Assembly: GCA_016201085.1 (NCBI GenBank)
Contig: JACQDO010000196.1
Coordinates: 1-8,531 of the forward strand
Source of the DNA: Hyphomicrobiales bacterium
GTDB lineage: Bacteria > Pseudomonadota > Alphaproteobacteria > Rhizobiales > Xanthobacteraceae
DNA: 8,531 nt
Reading direction: 5' to 3'
Shown: positions 1-6,221 of the stretch, piece after piece
How positions within the stretch are numbered: the first letter of the stretch is position 1
Layout: every line of letters starts with the position of its first letter
Made by a program: the position numbers and the translations under genes
Notes under the pieces: model-generated
What the model saw: the letters and a program-made list of their open reading frames with translations, nothing else
What the model was told of the DNA's origin: nothing
Databases searched by the model: none

Positions 1-180
1 CTGGGTGAAAGCCGGCTGACCATTGAATTATCGCTCGATCCGGCCGACGGCGCCGGCCTGAGCTGGCTCTATCGCAATTCCGAGGTGCTGGCGCGCGAAA
101 TGGGCGAGGATGGCCGGCTGGCGGTGACGGTACGCGCCGATGCCGACAAGGCGGCGCAGGTGAGGGCGAAGTTCGGTTGA
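1..180 (+). CDS. hflX: C-terminal end of GTPase HflX (partial, 5' end outside window)
   Basis: Frame 1 is open from the first base and gives 59 residues before TGA at 178-180. The piece reads as an alternating strand/helix tail with 'GAGLSWLYRNSEVL' followed by 'LAVTVRADADKAAQVRAKFG'. This resembles the C-terminal domain of alphaproteobacterial HflX, a ribosome-associated GTPase that splits stalled or stressed ribosomes. The G domain lies outside the window, so no nucleotide-binding motif can be checked. The context supports the call: in Hyphomicrobiales hflX commonly follows hfq and faces mazG, and mazG lies convergently just downstream here. No simple U-tract terminator follows; the palindromic repeat at 190-283 is the only structured element in the gap. 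The identification rests on recognising a short tail plus synteny. Confidence 0.72.
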   Translation: MGESRLTIELSLDPADGAGLSWLYRNSEVLAREMGEDGRLAVTVRADADKAAQVRAKFG

Positions 181-189
181 CTCGTTACT

Positions 190-283
190 GTCGTCCCCGC
201 GAAGGCGGGGACCCATACGCCGCAGCCTATCGATAGTCGTGGGGTTATGGGTCCCGGCCCTCGCCGCGCTCGGCCGGGACGAC
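190..283. repeat. Palindromic intergenic repeat element with nested hairpins
   Basis: The element is bounded by GTCGTCCC (190-197) and its reverse complement GGGACGAC (276-283). Nested inside are a hairpin CCCCGC-GAAG-GCGGGG (195-210), a perfect 10-bp pair GGGACCCATA/TATGGGTCCC (208-217 and 246-255), a self-complementary CTATCGATAG at the centre (227-236), and CCCGGCC/GGCCGGG (253-259 and 272-278). The strand could fold as a cross or cloverleaf. Such GC-rich mosaic palindromes are abundant between genes in Bradyrhizobium-like genomes; assignment to a named family is not possible here. It lies between convergent hflX and mazG, where it could act as a bidirectional transcription barrier. Its right part is read as the last codons of mazG. 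Confidence 0.75.
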
Positions 284-1102
284 AGGAGAGGATTTCTCCG
301 CGGCCTTCGCCTCATCCCACAGCGCATCCATCTCAGCCAGGCTGGCATCCTTCGGCGTCTGGCCGCGCGCGGCCAAAGCGCGTTCGATCGAGGCGAAGCG
401 GCGCTCGAACTTGCGGTTGGTGTCGCGCAAGATGCCTTCCGGGTCCGCGCCCAGATGGCGGGCGAGGTTGACCACCGCGAACAGCAGGTCGCCGACCTCG
501 GCCGCGGTCTTGGCGTTGTGGGCCAAATCTTCCCCGCTTTTGTCCAGTTCGGCCTCGATCTCGTCGGCTTCCTCGCGGATCTTGGCGAGCACGGCGCGCG
601 GATCGTTCCAATCGAAGCCGACGCGGCCGGCCTTGTCCTGTAGCTTCAAGGCGCGGGTCAGCGCGGGCAGGGCGACCGGCACCCCGGCCAGCGCGCCGCC
701 AGCCGCCGCCTCGCCGCGCTCGGCCTTTTCCTCGGCCTTGATGCGTTCCCACAGGCCTTTGACGTGCTCGGCCGTCTGTCCTTCGGCGTCGGCGAACACG
801 TGCGGGTGGCGGCGAATCATCTTGGCCGTGATGCCTTCGACCACGTCGGCGAAATCGAAGGCGCCTTGCTCCTGCGCCATGCGGGAGTGATAGACGACTT
901 GCAGCAGCAGGTCGCCCAACTCGTCTTTGAGGTACGCGAGGTCGTCACGGGCGATGGCGTCGGCGACCTCATAGGCTTCCTCGATCGTATAGGGCGCGAT
1001 GCTGCGGAAGTCTTGTTCGAGGTCCCAGGGGCAGCCGCTGCCGGGCGTGCGCAGCGCCGCCATGATCTCGATCAGGCGGGCAATGTCTCGGGAGGGCTTC
1101 AA
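245..1102 (-). CDS. mazG: Nucleoside triphosphate pyrophosphohydrolase MazG
   Basis: MazG hydrolyses (d)NTPs to the monophosphate and pyrophosphate in the cytoplasm, cleaning damaged nucleotides from the pool and, in E. coli, modulating ppGpp-related stress. The protein has 285 residues and two MazG all-alpha domains. The first carries EEAYE (41-45) and ELGD (61-64), the metal-binding EExxE...ExxD pattern. The second repeats it as EEADE (177-181) and EVGD (202-205). The N-terminal 'GCPWDLEQDF' (23-32) is a family signature. The start is TTG at 1100-1102, chosen because the preceding frame has no better start and 'PSRDIARLIEIMAALR' matches the usual N-terminus; the next ATG is residue 14, inside the conserved helix. 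No clear Shine-Dalgarno is visible. The tail after about residue 273 is encoded by the palindromic repeat, so these residues are probably a late addition and not part of the fold. E. coli MazG is about 263 residues. Confidence 0.95.
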   Translation of the reverse strand: MKPSRDIARLIEIMAALRTPGSGCPWDLEQDFRSIAPYTIEEAYEVADAIARDDLAYLKDELGDLLLQVVYHSRMAQEQGAFDFADVVEGITAKMIRRHPHVFADAEGQTAEHVKGLWERIKAEEKAERGEAAAGGALAGVPVALPALTRALKLQDKAGRVGFDWNDPRAVLAKIREEADEIEAELDKSGEDLAHNAKTAAEVGDLLFAVVNLARHLGADPEGILRDTNRKFERRFASIERALAARGQTPKDASLAEMDALWDEAKAAEKSSPVVPAERGEGRDP

Positions 1103-1374
1103 GGGCGTGAGCTCGGTTCGCGGCGGGAAAGGCCGACCGTAGCAAAGGCTGAAGCATGCCGCGACCCAGTGACTTGATTCGCATAAGACATATTATGGAA
1201 TATTGGTCGGCGACCGGAATGGCCGCTGATAAGGTGCGATACTTTAAAATAACTCGCCACTGTGCTGATAAATCAAAGCTATTCATAAAATTGATCGAAA
1301 CGTCGACCGAAGGACTTCAACACAAATTACGTTTGTATTTTCAGATGGATTGTCGCGAGGGCTGATATTCAACC
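1103..1374. other. AT-rich intergenic region between mazG and the MBL hydrolase gene
   Basis: This gap is much richer in A and T than its neighbours; by hand count positions 1261-1320 are about 37% G+C. It must hold the mazG promoter (minus strand) and the end of the metG-tatD-MBL transcript. A -10-like TAATAT can be read on the minus strand near 1191-1196, with no convincing -35. No strong U-tract terminator was found after the MBL gene; only a weak ACAAA/TTTGT pair near 1322-1336 is visible. A plus-strand frame runs from ATG 1156 to TGA 1365 (69 codons, Lys/Arg/Ile-rich) with no good ribosome site and no family I recognise; I do not call it a gene. The base composition could mark acquired DNA or a gene remnant. 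Confidence 0.5.
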
Positions 1375-2175
1375 TTAGGAGCCAGAAAAACTCATGCGGT
1401 CGAACGCCGGCTCGACGCCCGCCGGCAAAGTCGCGCACAGCGTGGCGTAATCCATGTCGGTGTGCAGGTTGGTCAGGATCGCCCGCTTCGGCTTGACCCG
1501 GCCGATCCAGGCCAGCGCCTCTTCGAGATTGAAGTGGCTGGGATGCCGCGAATGGCGCAAGGCGTCGACGATCCAGACATCGAGGCCGGCCATCAGGGCG
1601 AGGCTTTCCGGCGGCAGTTCCTTGATGTCGGCCGAGTAGGCGACCTTGCCGATGCGGAAGCCGAGCGAGGGGATGTCGCCGTGATTTTGCAGGACCGGCG
1701 TGATCTCGATGGGGCCGCCCTGCCCGTCGATGGTTACCGGCTGACCCGGCACCAGGCGCTTCTCGTGCGCGATCGGTGGATATTCGCTGCCCGGCGGGGT
1801 CATGAAGCAATAGCCGAAGCGGGCGTGCATGGCGCGCGAGGTCGGCTCGTCGACATAGACGTCGACACGCCGCCGCTTGTGCACGAACAGCGGCCGCAAG
1901 TCGTCGATGCCGTGGGTATGGTCGGCATGCTCGTGCGTAATCAGCACGCCGTCGAGCCAGTCGACCTTGGCGTCGAGCAACTGCTCGCGCAGATCGGGCG
2001 AGCAATCGATAAGAGCGCGTGTGGCCTTTCCTGGCCCCTGCACGCGCTCAATCAATAAAGCGCAGCGACGCCGGCGGTTCTTCGGGTTGTTGGGGTCGCA
2101 AGAACCCCAGCCGAGCGCGACACGCGGCACGCCCATGGACGAGCCGCAGCCGAGGATGGTGAAGGTCAGGCTCAT
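1375..2175 (-). CDS. MBL-fold metallo-hydrolase, PhnP-like phosphodiesterase family
   Basis: This is a 266-residue cytoplasmic metallo-beta-lactamase-fold hydrolase. The N-terminal strand 'FTILGCGSSMGVPR' (5-18) matches the PhnP/RNase Z-like branch. The dinuclear metal site is complete: HEHADH (His81, His83, Asp85, His86), His165 in 'NHGD', Asp183 in 'YSAD', and a final His238 in 'LTNLHTDMDY'. Family members include phosphoribosyl 1,2-cyclic phosphate phosphodiesterase (PhnP) and relatives of tRNase Z. The substrate of this housekeeping branch next to tatD is not known to me, and no phn genes are present, so a role in phosphonate use is not supported. The ATG overlaps the tatD stop in an ATGA arrangement, and no separate Shine-Dalgarno is apparent, so translation is probably coupled. 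It looks like the last gene of the metG-tatD-MBL unit. Confidence 0.9.
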   Translation of the reverse strand: MSLTFTILGCGSSMGVPRVALGWGSCDPNNPKNRRRRCALLIERVQGPGKATRALIDCSPDLREQLLDAKVDWLDGVLITHEHADHTHGIDDLRPLFVHKRRRVDVYVDEPTSRAMHARFGYCFMTPPGSEYPPIAHEKRLVPGQPVTIDGQGGPIEITPVLQNHGDIPSLGFRIGKVAYSADIKELPPESLALMAGLDVWIVDALRHSRHPSHFNLEEALAWIGRVKPKRAILTNLHTDMDYATLCATLPAGVEPAFDRMSFSGS

Positions 2176-2966
2176 ACAGCAACCGGAATGCTTTGCGGCA
2201 CTTTGTTGAATAATCGGAAGAAGTTTGCCGTGGTCTGCTGGGCGATTGTTTCCCGTGAAACACCGCGCGTTTCGGCCAGAACATTCGCCGTTTCAACGAC
2301 AAAAGCCGGCTCGTTGCGCCGGCCACGATGCGGCAGTGGCGCCAGATAGGGTGCGTCGGTCTCGACCAGGATGCGCTCGGCCGGCAGCGCCGCGGCGATG
2401 TCGCGCAGATTCTGCGAATTCTTGAAGGTCAGGATGCCGGTGAACGAGACATAGTGGCCCAATTCGACGGCCGCGAAGGCCAGCTCACGCCCGCCGGTAA
2501 AACAATGCAGCACGGCCGGGAAGGCGCCCTTCCCGCTTTCTTCCCGCAAAATGCTCATCATGTCCGTGTCGGCCTCGCGCGCATGGATCACCAGCGGCAG
2601 GCCGGTTTCGCGCGCTGCCTGTATATGCGCGCGCAAGCCCTGCTCCTGCGCGGCGCGCGGGCTGTTGTCGTAGTGATAATCGAGCCCGGCTTCGCCGATC
2701 GCCACCACTTTCGGATGCTTGGCGATCGCCATCAGCTCGGCCGCGCCGATGTCGAGTTCCTCATGGGCATAATGCGGATGCGTGCCGACCGAGCAGAACA
2801 CGTCGGGGAACTTCTCGGCGATGGCCAGCACCTGGGCGTGCCGGCGCACCCGCGTCGAGATCGTCACCATGCGCGCGATGCCGGCCGCGCGGGCGCGCGC
2901 CACCACCGCGTCGAGCTCGGCGGCGAAATCGGGAAAATCCAGGTGGCAGTGGCTGTCGATGAGCAT
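2172..2966 (-). CDS. tatD: TatD-family metal-dependent hydrolase (deoxyribonuclease)
   Basis: This is a complete 264-residue TatD/YcfH-type TIM-barrel hydrolase. Metal ligands appear in family order: His6 and His8 in 'DSHCHLD', Glu92 in 'GEAGLDY', His128 in 'VIHAREA', His154 in 'HCFTG' and Asp204 in 'ETDAPYLAP'. 'CSVGTHPHYA' (58-67) is another hallmark. Family members act as metal-dependent 3'-5' exonucleases or DNases in the cytoplasm, and some are linked to D-aminoacyl-tRNA editing. Despite the name, they have no role in Tat protein export. The gene follows metG and overlaps the MBL gene by four bases, an arrangement frequent in alphaproteobacteria. It is nearer to the YcfH subgroup by context (beside holB/metG-type genes), so the symbol tatD is generic. 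The start is ATG at 2964-2966 with only a weak ribosome site; the long palindromic repeat ends just upstream of it. Confidence 0.94.
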   Translation of the reverse strand: MLIDSHCHLDFPDFAAELDAVVARARAAGIARMVTISTRVRRHAQVLAIAEKFPDVFCSVGTHPHYAHEELDIGAAELMAIAKHPKVVAIGEAGLDYHYDNSPRAAQEQGLRAHIQAARETGLPLVIHAREADTDMMSILREESGKGAFPAVLHCFTGGRELAFAAVELGHYVSFTGILTFKNSQNLRDIAAALPAERILVETDAPYLAPLPHRGRRNEPAFVVETANVLAETRGVSRETIAQQTTANFFRLFNKVPQSIPVAV

Positions 2967-2988
2967 GGCTAGCGCCTAGTTGCGGCGT

Positions 2989-3151
2989 TCCCCGGATGCA
3001 GCGCAGCACGAAGCGCAGCGAAGTGGTGCGCTGCTGATCCGGGGTCCAGCTATTAGCCTGGGCCCCGGTTCTGCAGTGCACCGTTCCGCCATAGCGCGTC
3101 GAAGACGCGCGTAAACGCGCTTATGGCTCCACGCTGCGCTGCGCCCGGGAC
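2989..3151. repeat. Large mosaic palindromic repeat between metG and tatD
   Basis: This fills most of the metG-tatD gap. The first part is a hairpin: the arm CCCCGGATGCAGCGCA (2990-3005) pairs with TGCGCTGC and ATCCGGGG (3027-3034 and 3037-3044), with a two-base bulge. The second part holds CCATA-GCGCG (3089-3098) against CGCGC-T-TATGG (3116-3126). A perfect 7-bp stem, GCGCGTC-GAA-GACGCGC (3094-3110), lies inside it. The two ends also pair with one another: the left arm resembles the complement of GCTGCGCTGCGCCCGGGA (3133-3150). This layout is typical of high-copy intergenic elements in Bradyrhizobium/Rhodopseudomonas-type genomes. It would be transcribed as a strongly folded spacer, which may stabilise the metG end of the message or reduce read-through to tatD. 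Its reading frames are chance products of the repeat. Confidence 0.8.
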
Positions 3152-3157
3152 ACATGA

Positions 3158-4717
3158 TCATTGGCCCTTCGTCTCCGGCTCGACGTATCGCGGGAATACC
3201 GGTGTCGGCGGCGGTAATGCGACGCTGGCCTGAATACGCTTACTGCCGTTCAGCGCGGCGAAGCTGCGCTGATCGGGCGGAATAGCCAGCAGATCGAGCA
3301 GTTTGCCGGCCGACGCCGGCACGAACGGCTGCGCCAGGATGGCGACTTGCCGGATCACCTCCGCCGTCACGTAAAGGATGGTGCCTTGCCGCGCCGGATC
3401 GGTCTTGGCCTTGGCCCAGGGCGCCTCGCTGGCGAAATAGCGGTTGGCGTCGGCCACCACCGCCCAAACGGCGTTGAGCACTTGGTGCAAAGCTTGCGTC
3501 TTCATGTGCTCACGCGCGATGCCGATCATGCCGTCCGCCGCCGCAAGAATGGTCTTATCCTCGGCCGTGAACGCGCCCGGCGCCGGCAGCACGCCGCCGA
3601 ACTGCTTACCGATCATCGACAGCGAGCGCTGCGCCAGGTTGCCCAAATCGTTGGCCAGATCGGCATTGATGCGGTTGACGATGGCCTCGTGGCTGTAATT
3701 GCCGTCCTGCCCGAACGGCACCTCGCGCAGGAAGAAATAGCGGAACTGATCGACGCCATAGGCATCGGTCATGGTGAAGGGATCGACCACATTGCCGACC
3801 GACTTCGACATTTTCTCCCCGCGGTTGAACAAAAATCCATGCGAGAAGATGCGCTGCGGCACCTCGATACCGGCCGACATCAGGAAGGCTGGCCAATAGA
3901 CCGCGTGGAAACGCACGATATCCTTGCCGATCACGTGCAGCGCCGCCGGCCAGTAGCGCTTGTACTTGTCGCTGCCGGTGTCGGGATAGCCGACGCCGGT
4001 GATGTAATTGGTCAGTGCGTCGACCCACACATACATGATGTGTTTGTCGTTGCCGGGCACCTTGACGCCCCAGTCGAAGGTGGTGCGCGAGATCGAGAGA
4101 TCCTGCAGGCCGCCGCGCACGAAGCTCGCCACCTCGTTCAGCCTCTCCTTGGGCAGCACATAATTCGGCCGCTCGTACAGCTTGAGCAGTTTGTCGGCAT
4201 AGGCCGAGAGGCGAAAGAAATAGCTCTCCTCCTCGACCCATTCGACCGGCGTGCCGGTCTTCGACGACACCCGCACCTTCTGCTCGTTGAGATGCGTCTC
4301 GTCCTCGGCGTAATAGGCCTCGTCGCGCACCGAGTACCAGCCGGCATATTTATCGAGGTAGATGTCGCCGTTGGCCTCCATCGCCTGCCAAATCGCCTGC
4401 GACGAACGGTGATGGCGCTCCTCGGTGGTGTGGATGAAGTCGTCGTTCGAACAGTTGAGCCGCTCCACCATGGCCTCGAAACGCGGCACGTTGCGATCGC
4501 GCAGCTGGCGGGCGGTCAGCCCTTCCTTGGCCGCCGTCTGCAGCATCTTCTGGCCGTGCTCGTCGGTGCCGGTGAGGAAATAGACGTCGTAGCCGTCGAG
4601 CCGCACGAAGCGCGCGATCGCATCGGTGCAGACCGCCTCATAGGCATGGCCGATATGCGGCGGGCCGTTCGGGTAGGAGATCGCGGTGGTGATGTAGAAG
4701 GGCTGCTTGTCGGGCAT
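3158..4717 (-). CDS. metG: Methionyl-tRNA synthetase
   Basis: MetRS charges tRNA-Met with methionine using ATP; it is an essential cytoplasmic enzyme. The protein has 519 residues, the usual size of the compact alphaproteobacterial form. The Rossmann catalytic domain shows the HIGH motif (21-24, in '[12 protein letters not shown]'), '[10 protein letters not shown]' (48-57), 'WVDALTNY' (231-238), 'HVIGKDI' (261-267) and KMSKS (302-306, in '[10 protein letters not shown]'). The connective-peptide region (about 120-170) has no cysteines, so the zinc knuckle of E. coli MetG is absent, as is the C-terminal tRNA-binding dimerisation domain. The alpha-helical anticodon-binding domain follows from about residue 360. 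The start is ATG at 4715-4717 with a weak, A-rich upstream sequence. A palindromic hairpin and one copy of a direct repeat lie in its leader. In relatives holB is usually the next gene upstream; here an outer-membrane barrel gene sits there. Confidence 0.97.
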   Translation of the reverse strand: MPDKQPFYITTAISYPNGPPHIGHAYEAVCTDAIARFVRLDGYDVYFLTGTDEHGQKMLQTAAKEGLTARQLRDRNVPRFEAMVERLNCSNDDFIHTTEERHHRSSQAIWQAMEANGDIYLDKYAGWYSVRDEAYYAEDETHLNEQKVRVSSKTGTPVEWVEEESYFFRLSAYADKLLKLYERPNYVLPKERLNEVASFVRGGLQDLSISRTTFDWGVKVPGNDKHIMYVWVDALTNYITGVGYPDTGSDKYKRYWPAALHVIGKDIVRFHAVYWPAFLMSAGIEVPQRIFSHGFLFNRGEKMSKSVGNVVDPFTMTDAYGVDQFRYFFLREVPFGQDGNYSHEAIVNRINADLANDLGNLAQRSLSMIGKQFGGVLPAPGAFTAEDKTILAAADGMIGIAREHMKTQALHQVLNAVWAVVADANRYFASEAPWAKAKTDPARQGTILYVTAEVIRQVAILAQPFVPASAGKLLDLLAIPPDQRSFAALNGSKRIQASVALPPPTPVFPRYVEPETKGQ

Positions 4718-4735
4718 TTTCTGCTTTGTTTAAAG

Positions 4736-4775
4736 ACATGGATGGCCGGGAATGATGGCCCGGCCATGACGAGTC
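4736..4775. repeat. Short palindromic repeat in the metG leader
   Basis: ATGGCCGGG (4742-4750) and CCCGGCCAT (4759-4767) form a perfect 9-bp stem with an 8-base loop, framed by GAC (4736-4738) and GTC (4773-4775). The form resembles a repeat often found between genes in Bradyrhizobium-type genomes (GGCCGGG...CCCGGCC followed by ATGACG). It lies about 20 bases before the metG start, so the metG message may begin with this hairpin or carry it as a leader stem. No run of U follows on the minus strand, so it is not a typical terminator. Confidence 0.6.
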
Positions 4776-4791
4776 AGGGAGTAGGTATCAA

Positions 4792-4814
4792 CCCCTCGCC
4801 GCCTCGGCAAGCAA
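4792..4814. repeat. Direct repeat copy 1 (upstream of metG)
   Basis: This 23-base segment starts CCCCTCGCCGCCTCGG and ends CAAGCAA. It recurs at 5676-5698 in the same orientation with one substitution (G at 4801, C at 5685). The two copies bracket the outer-membrane barrel gene and its terminator. Each copy lies shortly upstream of a minus-strand start codon: about 75 bases before metG and 41 bases before the barrel gene. Confidence 0.7.
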
Positions 4815-4842
4815 GAGTACAAATGATGGCTGCTGCCAAAGA

Positions 4843-4870
4843 GAAACCCCAGGCATAAGCCCGAGGTTTC
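4843..4870 (-). terminator. Rho-independent-type terminator of the barrel gene
   Basis: Read on the minus strand, a 12-bp stem (GAAACCTCGGGC against GCCTGGGGTTTC, with two G-U wobbles) closes a TTAT loop. A short pyrimidine run, TCTTTG, follows. It begins about 50 bases past the barrel gene stop. The U-tract is short, so termination may be partial, but position and orientation fit a terminator that isolates the barrel gene from metG. Confidence 0.6.
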
Positions 4871-4921
4871 TATTGTATTCATATCGCGAATGGATACGCG
4901 CCCCGCGGCGTCGGACAGGCG

Positions 4922-5635
4922 CTAGTTAAATCTGTAGTTCAACCCGACGCGGACGATGTGGGTCTTGAGGCTGACATCGAATGGAAACGCACCTGGCTGA
5001 CGAATGAAGATACCGCTAAGCGTTCCGAAGTCGGCATAGAGATACTCGGCCTTTGCGGACCAGTTCCTGTTGATCGCCGCTTCGACGCCGCCGCCGATGG
5101 TCCAGGTCGCTTTGCTCTTGCTGCCGGAATTCACGTCGCCGGGATCGCTGGCGGCGTAAATTTGACCGACCGCAAGACCGCCGGTCACGTAAGGCATGAA
5201 GCGATCCGCTGCATAGCCGAAACGGACACGCAGCGTCTCAAGTCCGCGCAATTTCGTGGTGCAATTCGGGTTGATCCCGTCGGGGCAGAAAGGCGCCACG
5301 ACACCGGTCGTTGACCCTTTGATCGTCGCATAGGAGGCATCGCCTTCGACGCCGAAAACGAGCGCCCCACTCTGCCAATTATAGCCGACGGTGCCACCGA
5401 TAAGTCCGCCACTGACCTTGAAGTTGTCGGAGAAGTCGGTCACGCCAGCGGTCGAATGGTGCGAGGTGCCCCAGCCGCCGCCGCCAGCAACGCCGACGTA
5501 GAAGCCGGTCCAGTTATATGGCGCCGCCACGACGGCCATCGGCGCCTTTGCCGGGATACGCGCCGGCATGTCGGCGGAGTGGGCCGTGGTGACCGCTACA
5601 AGGGTCGCGAAGACGGCGCTCACTATTGTTTTCAT
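4922..5635 (-). CDS. Outer-membrane beta-barrel protein (Omp25/Omp31-like porin family)
   Basis: This is a 237-residue exported protein. It has a signal peptide, 'MKTIVSAVFATLVAVTTAHS', with probable cleavage before Ala21. A Pro/Ala-rich linker follows, then 'YNWTGFYVGVAGGGGWG' (40-56), the entry strand typical of rhizobial Omp25/Omp31-like barrels. Alternating hydrophobic strands follow, such as 'GGTVGYNWQSGALVFGVEGD', 'RVRFGYAADRFMPYVTGG' and 'WSAKAEYLYADFG', and the C-terminal strand 'HIVRVGLNYRFN'. The predicted fold is an eight-stranded barrel in the outer membrane. Two cysteines in the loop 'FCPDGINPNC' could form a disulfide. Members are abundant, often multicopy surface proteins; a transport substrate cannot be read from sequence. 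The final residue is Asn after Phe, a small departure from the usual terminal aromatic. A good ribosome site (AAGGGG, complement of 5643-5648, 7-base spacer) supports the ATG. The gene has its own terminator and is bracketed by a direct repeat. Confidence 0.9.
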   Translation of the reverse strand: MKTIVSAVFATLVAVTTAHSADMPARIPAKAPMAVVAAPYNWTGFYVGVAGGGGWGTSHHSTAGVTDFSDNFKVSGGLIGGTVGYNWQSGALVFGVEGDASYATIKGSTTGVVAPFCPDGINPNCTTKLRGLETLRVRFGYAADRFMPYVTGGLAVGQIYAASDPGDVNSGSKSKATWTIGGGVEAAINRNWSAKAEYLYADFGTLSGIFIRQPGAFPFDVSLKTHIVRVGLNYRFN

Positions 5636-5801
5636 GACTGTACCCCTTTGCCAAATATTGTTTCAATAATACCGTCCCCTCGCCCCCTCGGCAAGCAAAC
5701 AGAAAACCGTGGAATCCGGGACTTCCCTATGTTGCGAAGTCCGCCGCAACGCGCCATATACGCACCCTCACCGACTCCCCCTTCCCTCCCAGGAGTACCC
5801 A
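5636..5801. promoter_or_regulatory. Divergent intergenic region between barrel gene and DUF6481-like gene
   Basis: Both flanking genes are read outward from this stretch, so it should hold two promoters. The barrel side is AT-rich and includes a small perfect inverted repeat, TATTG-TTT-CAATA (5656-5668), a possible operator or -10 region. The second copy of the direct repeat lies next to it. On the other side GTTGCG (5731-5736) pairs with CGCAAC (5745-5750). I could not assign convincing -35/-10 pairs to either gene. Confidence 0.5.
5676..5698. repeat. Direct repeat copy 2 (upstream of barrel gene)
   Basis: This copy matches 22 of 23 bases of the segment at 4792-4814. It lies 41 bases before the barrel gene ATG. 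Sequences outside the repeated segment do not match those flanking the other copy. Confidence 0.7.
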
Positions 5802-5804
5802 TTG
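5791..5804 (+). promoter_or_regulatory. Ribosome binding site that fixes a TTG start
   Basis: AGGAG (5791-5795) is followed by a six-base spacer and TTG (5802-5804) in frame with the DUF6481-like gene. The only upstream in-frame ATG (5709) has no such site and would add 31 residues unlike the family N-terminus. TTG is therefore preferred. Confidence 0.7.
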
Positions 5805-6191
5805 AGCTTCCTAAGTCCCGATCTGCATGAACGTCAGAAAAACGCCGCCGCCGTCAAAAAAGCGATGCTAGAGAAATTTCGCGCCAAGGCGCAGGACCCT
5901 GCCCTCGAGCGGGCGCGCCTCAAGCGCATTGCCATAGCCGAAGCCCGCGCCGCCCGCGAAGCCGAGCGCGCCGCCGCCAAGGCCGCGCGCGAAGCCGAAC
6001 TGGCCGCCGAAGCCGCCCGCCAGGCCGAACTAGCGGCCAAGGCGCAGCGTGAGAAGGAAGAACTGGAGGCGCTGATCGCCGCCGAGGAGGCCGCCAAGGC
6101 CGAAGCGCTGGCGGCCGAGCAGAAGGCCGCCCGCGACGCCCGCTACGCGGCGCGCAAGGCGGCCAAGAAGATGCGGCGGCGCGGCTATTAG
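5802..6191 (+). CDS. DUF6481-like coiled-coil protein, Ala/Glu/Lys/Arg-rich
   Basis: From the TTG start this is a 129-residue, cytoplasmic-looking protein without a signal peptide or membrane segment. The N-terminus, 'MSFLSPDLHERQKNAAAVKK', leads into a long highly charged helix. Alanine-rich units such as 'AAREAE' and 'AELAAKAQREKEELEAL' run from about residue 35 to 110 and are predicted to form a coiled coil. The C-terminus, 'AARDARYAARKAAKKMRRRGY', is strongly basic. This composition, the size and the 'ARDARYAARKA' ending resemble the DUF6481 family of Hyphomicrobiales, whose function is unknown. The basic tail could bind nucleic acid or ribosomes; that is inference only. Low complexity makes TolA-like resemblance meaningless. 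It is the only plus-strand gene of the accessory block, divergent from the barrel gene and convergent with the next small gene 30 bases away. No clear terminator separates the latter pair. Confidence 0.78.
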   Translation: MSFLSPDLHERQKNAAAVKKAMLEKFRAKAQDPALERARLKRIAIAEARAAREAERAAAKAAREAELAAEAARQAELAAKAQREKEELEALIAAEEAAKAEALAAEQKAARDARYAARKAAKKMRRRGY

Positions 6192-6221
6192 CGCCCCCGC
6201 GGCCCATCAGTTAGCGCGCGC

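Noticed and set aside
190..283. Insertion sequence or integrase attachment site
   Set aside because: The nested palindromes lack a transposase, flanking target duplication or tRNA gene; an intergenic repeat is the simpler reading.
333..752. Arg/Gly-rich minus-strand frame within mazG
   Set aside because: Out-of-frame reading of mazG; composition is typical of a shifted GC-rich gene.
2328..2972. 214-codon plus-strand frame opposite tatD
   Set aside because: Shadow of the TatD coding sequence with the same GC-driven lack of stops and no family signature.
2976..3161. Short minus-strand frame in the metG-tatD gap
   Set aside because: It is made wholly of the palindromic repeat; such frames are chance products of the element.
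3347..4858. 503-codon plus-strand open frame opposite metG
   Set aside because: It is antisense to an unambiguous MetRS gene; GC-rich third positions remove stop codons on the other strand. The His/Arg/Asp-rich product has no recognisable domain.
5834..6097. Ser/Ala-rich minus-strand frame opposite the DUF6481-like gene
   Set aside because: Mirror of the Ala/Glu-rich repeat codons on the coding strand; no start context.
5880..6180. Tandem DNA repeat or CRISPR-like periodicity
   Set aside because: The periodic GCCGAA/GCCGCC pattern comes from Ala/Glu-rich heptads of a coiled coil; there are no spacers or constant repeat units.
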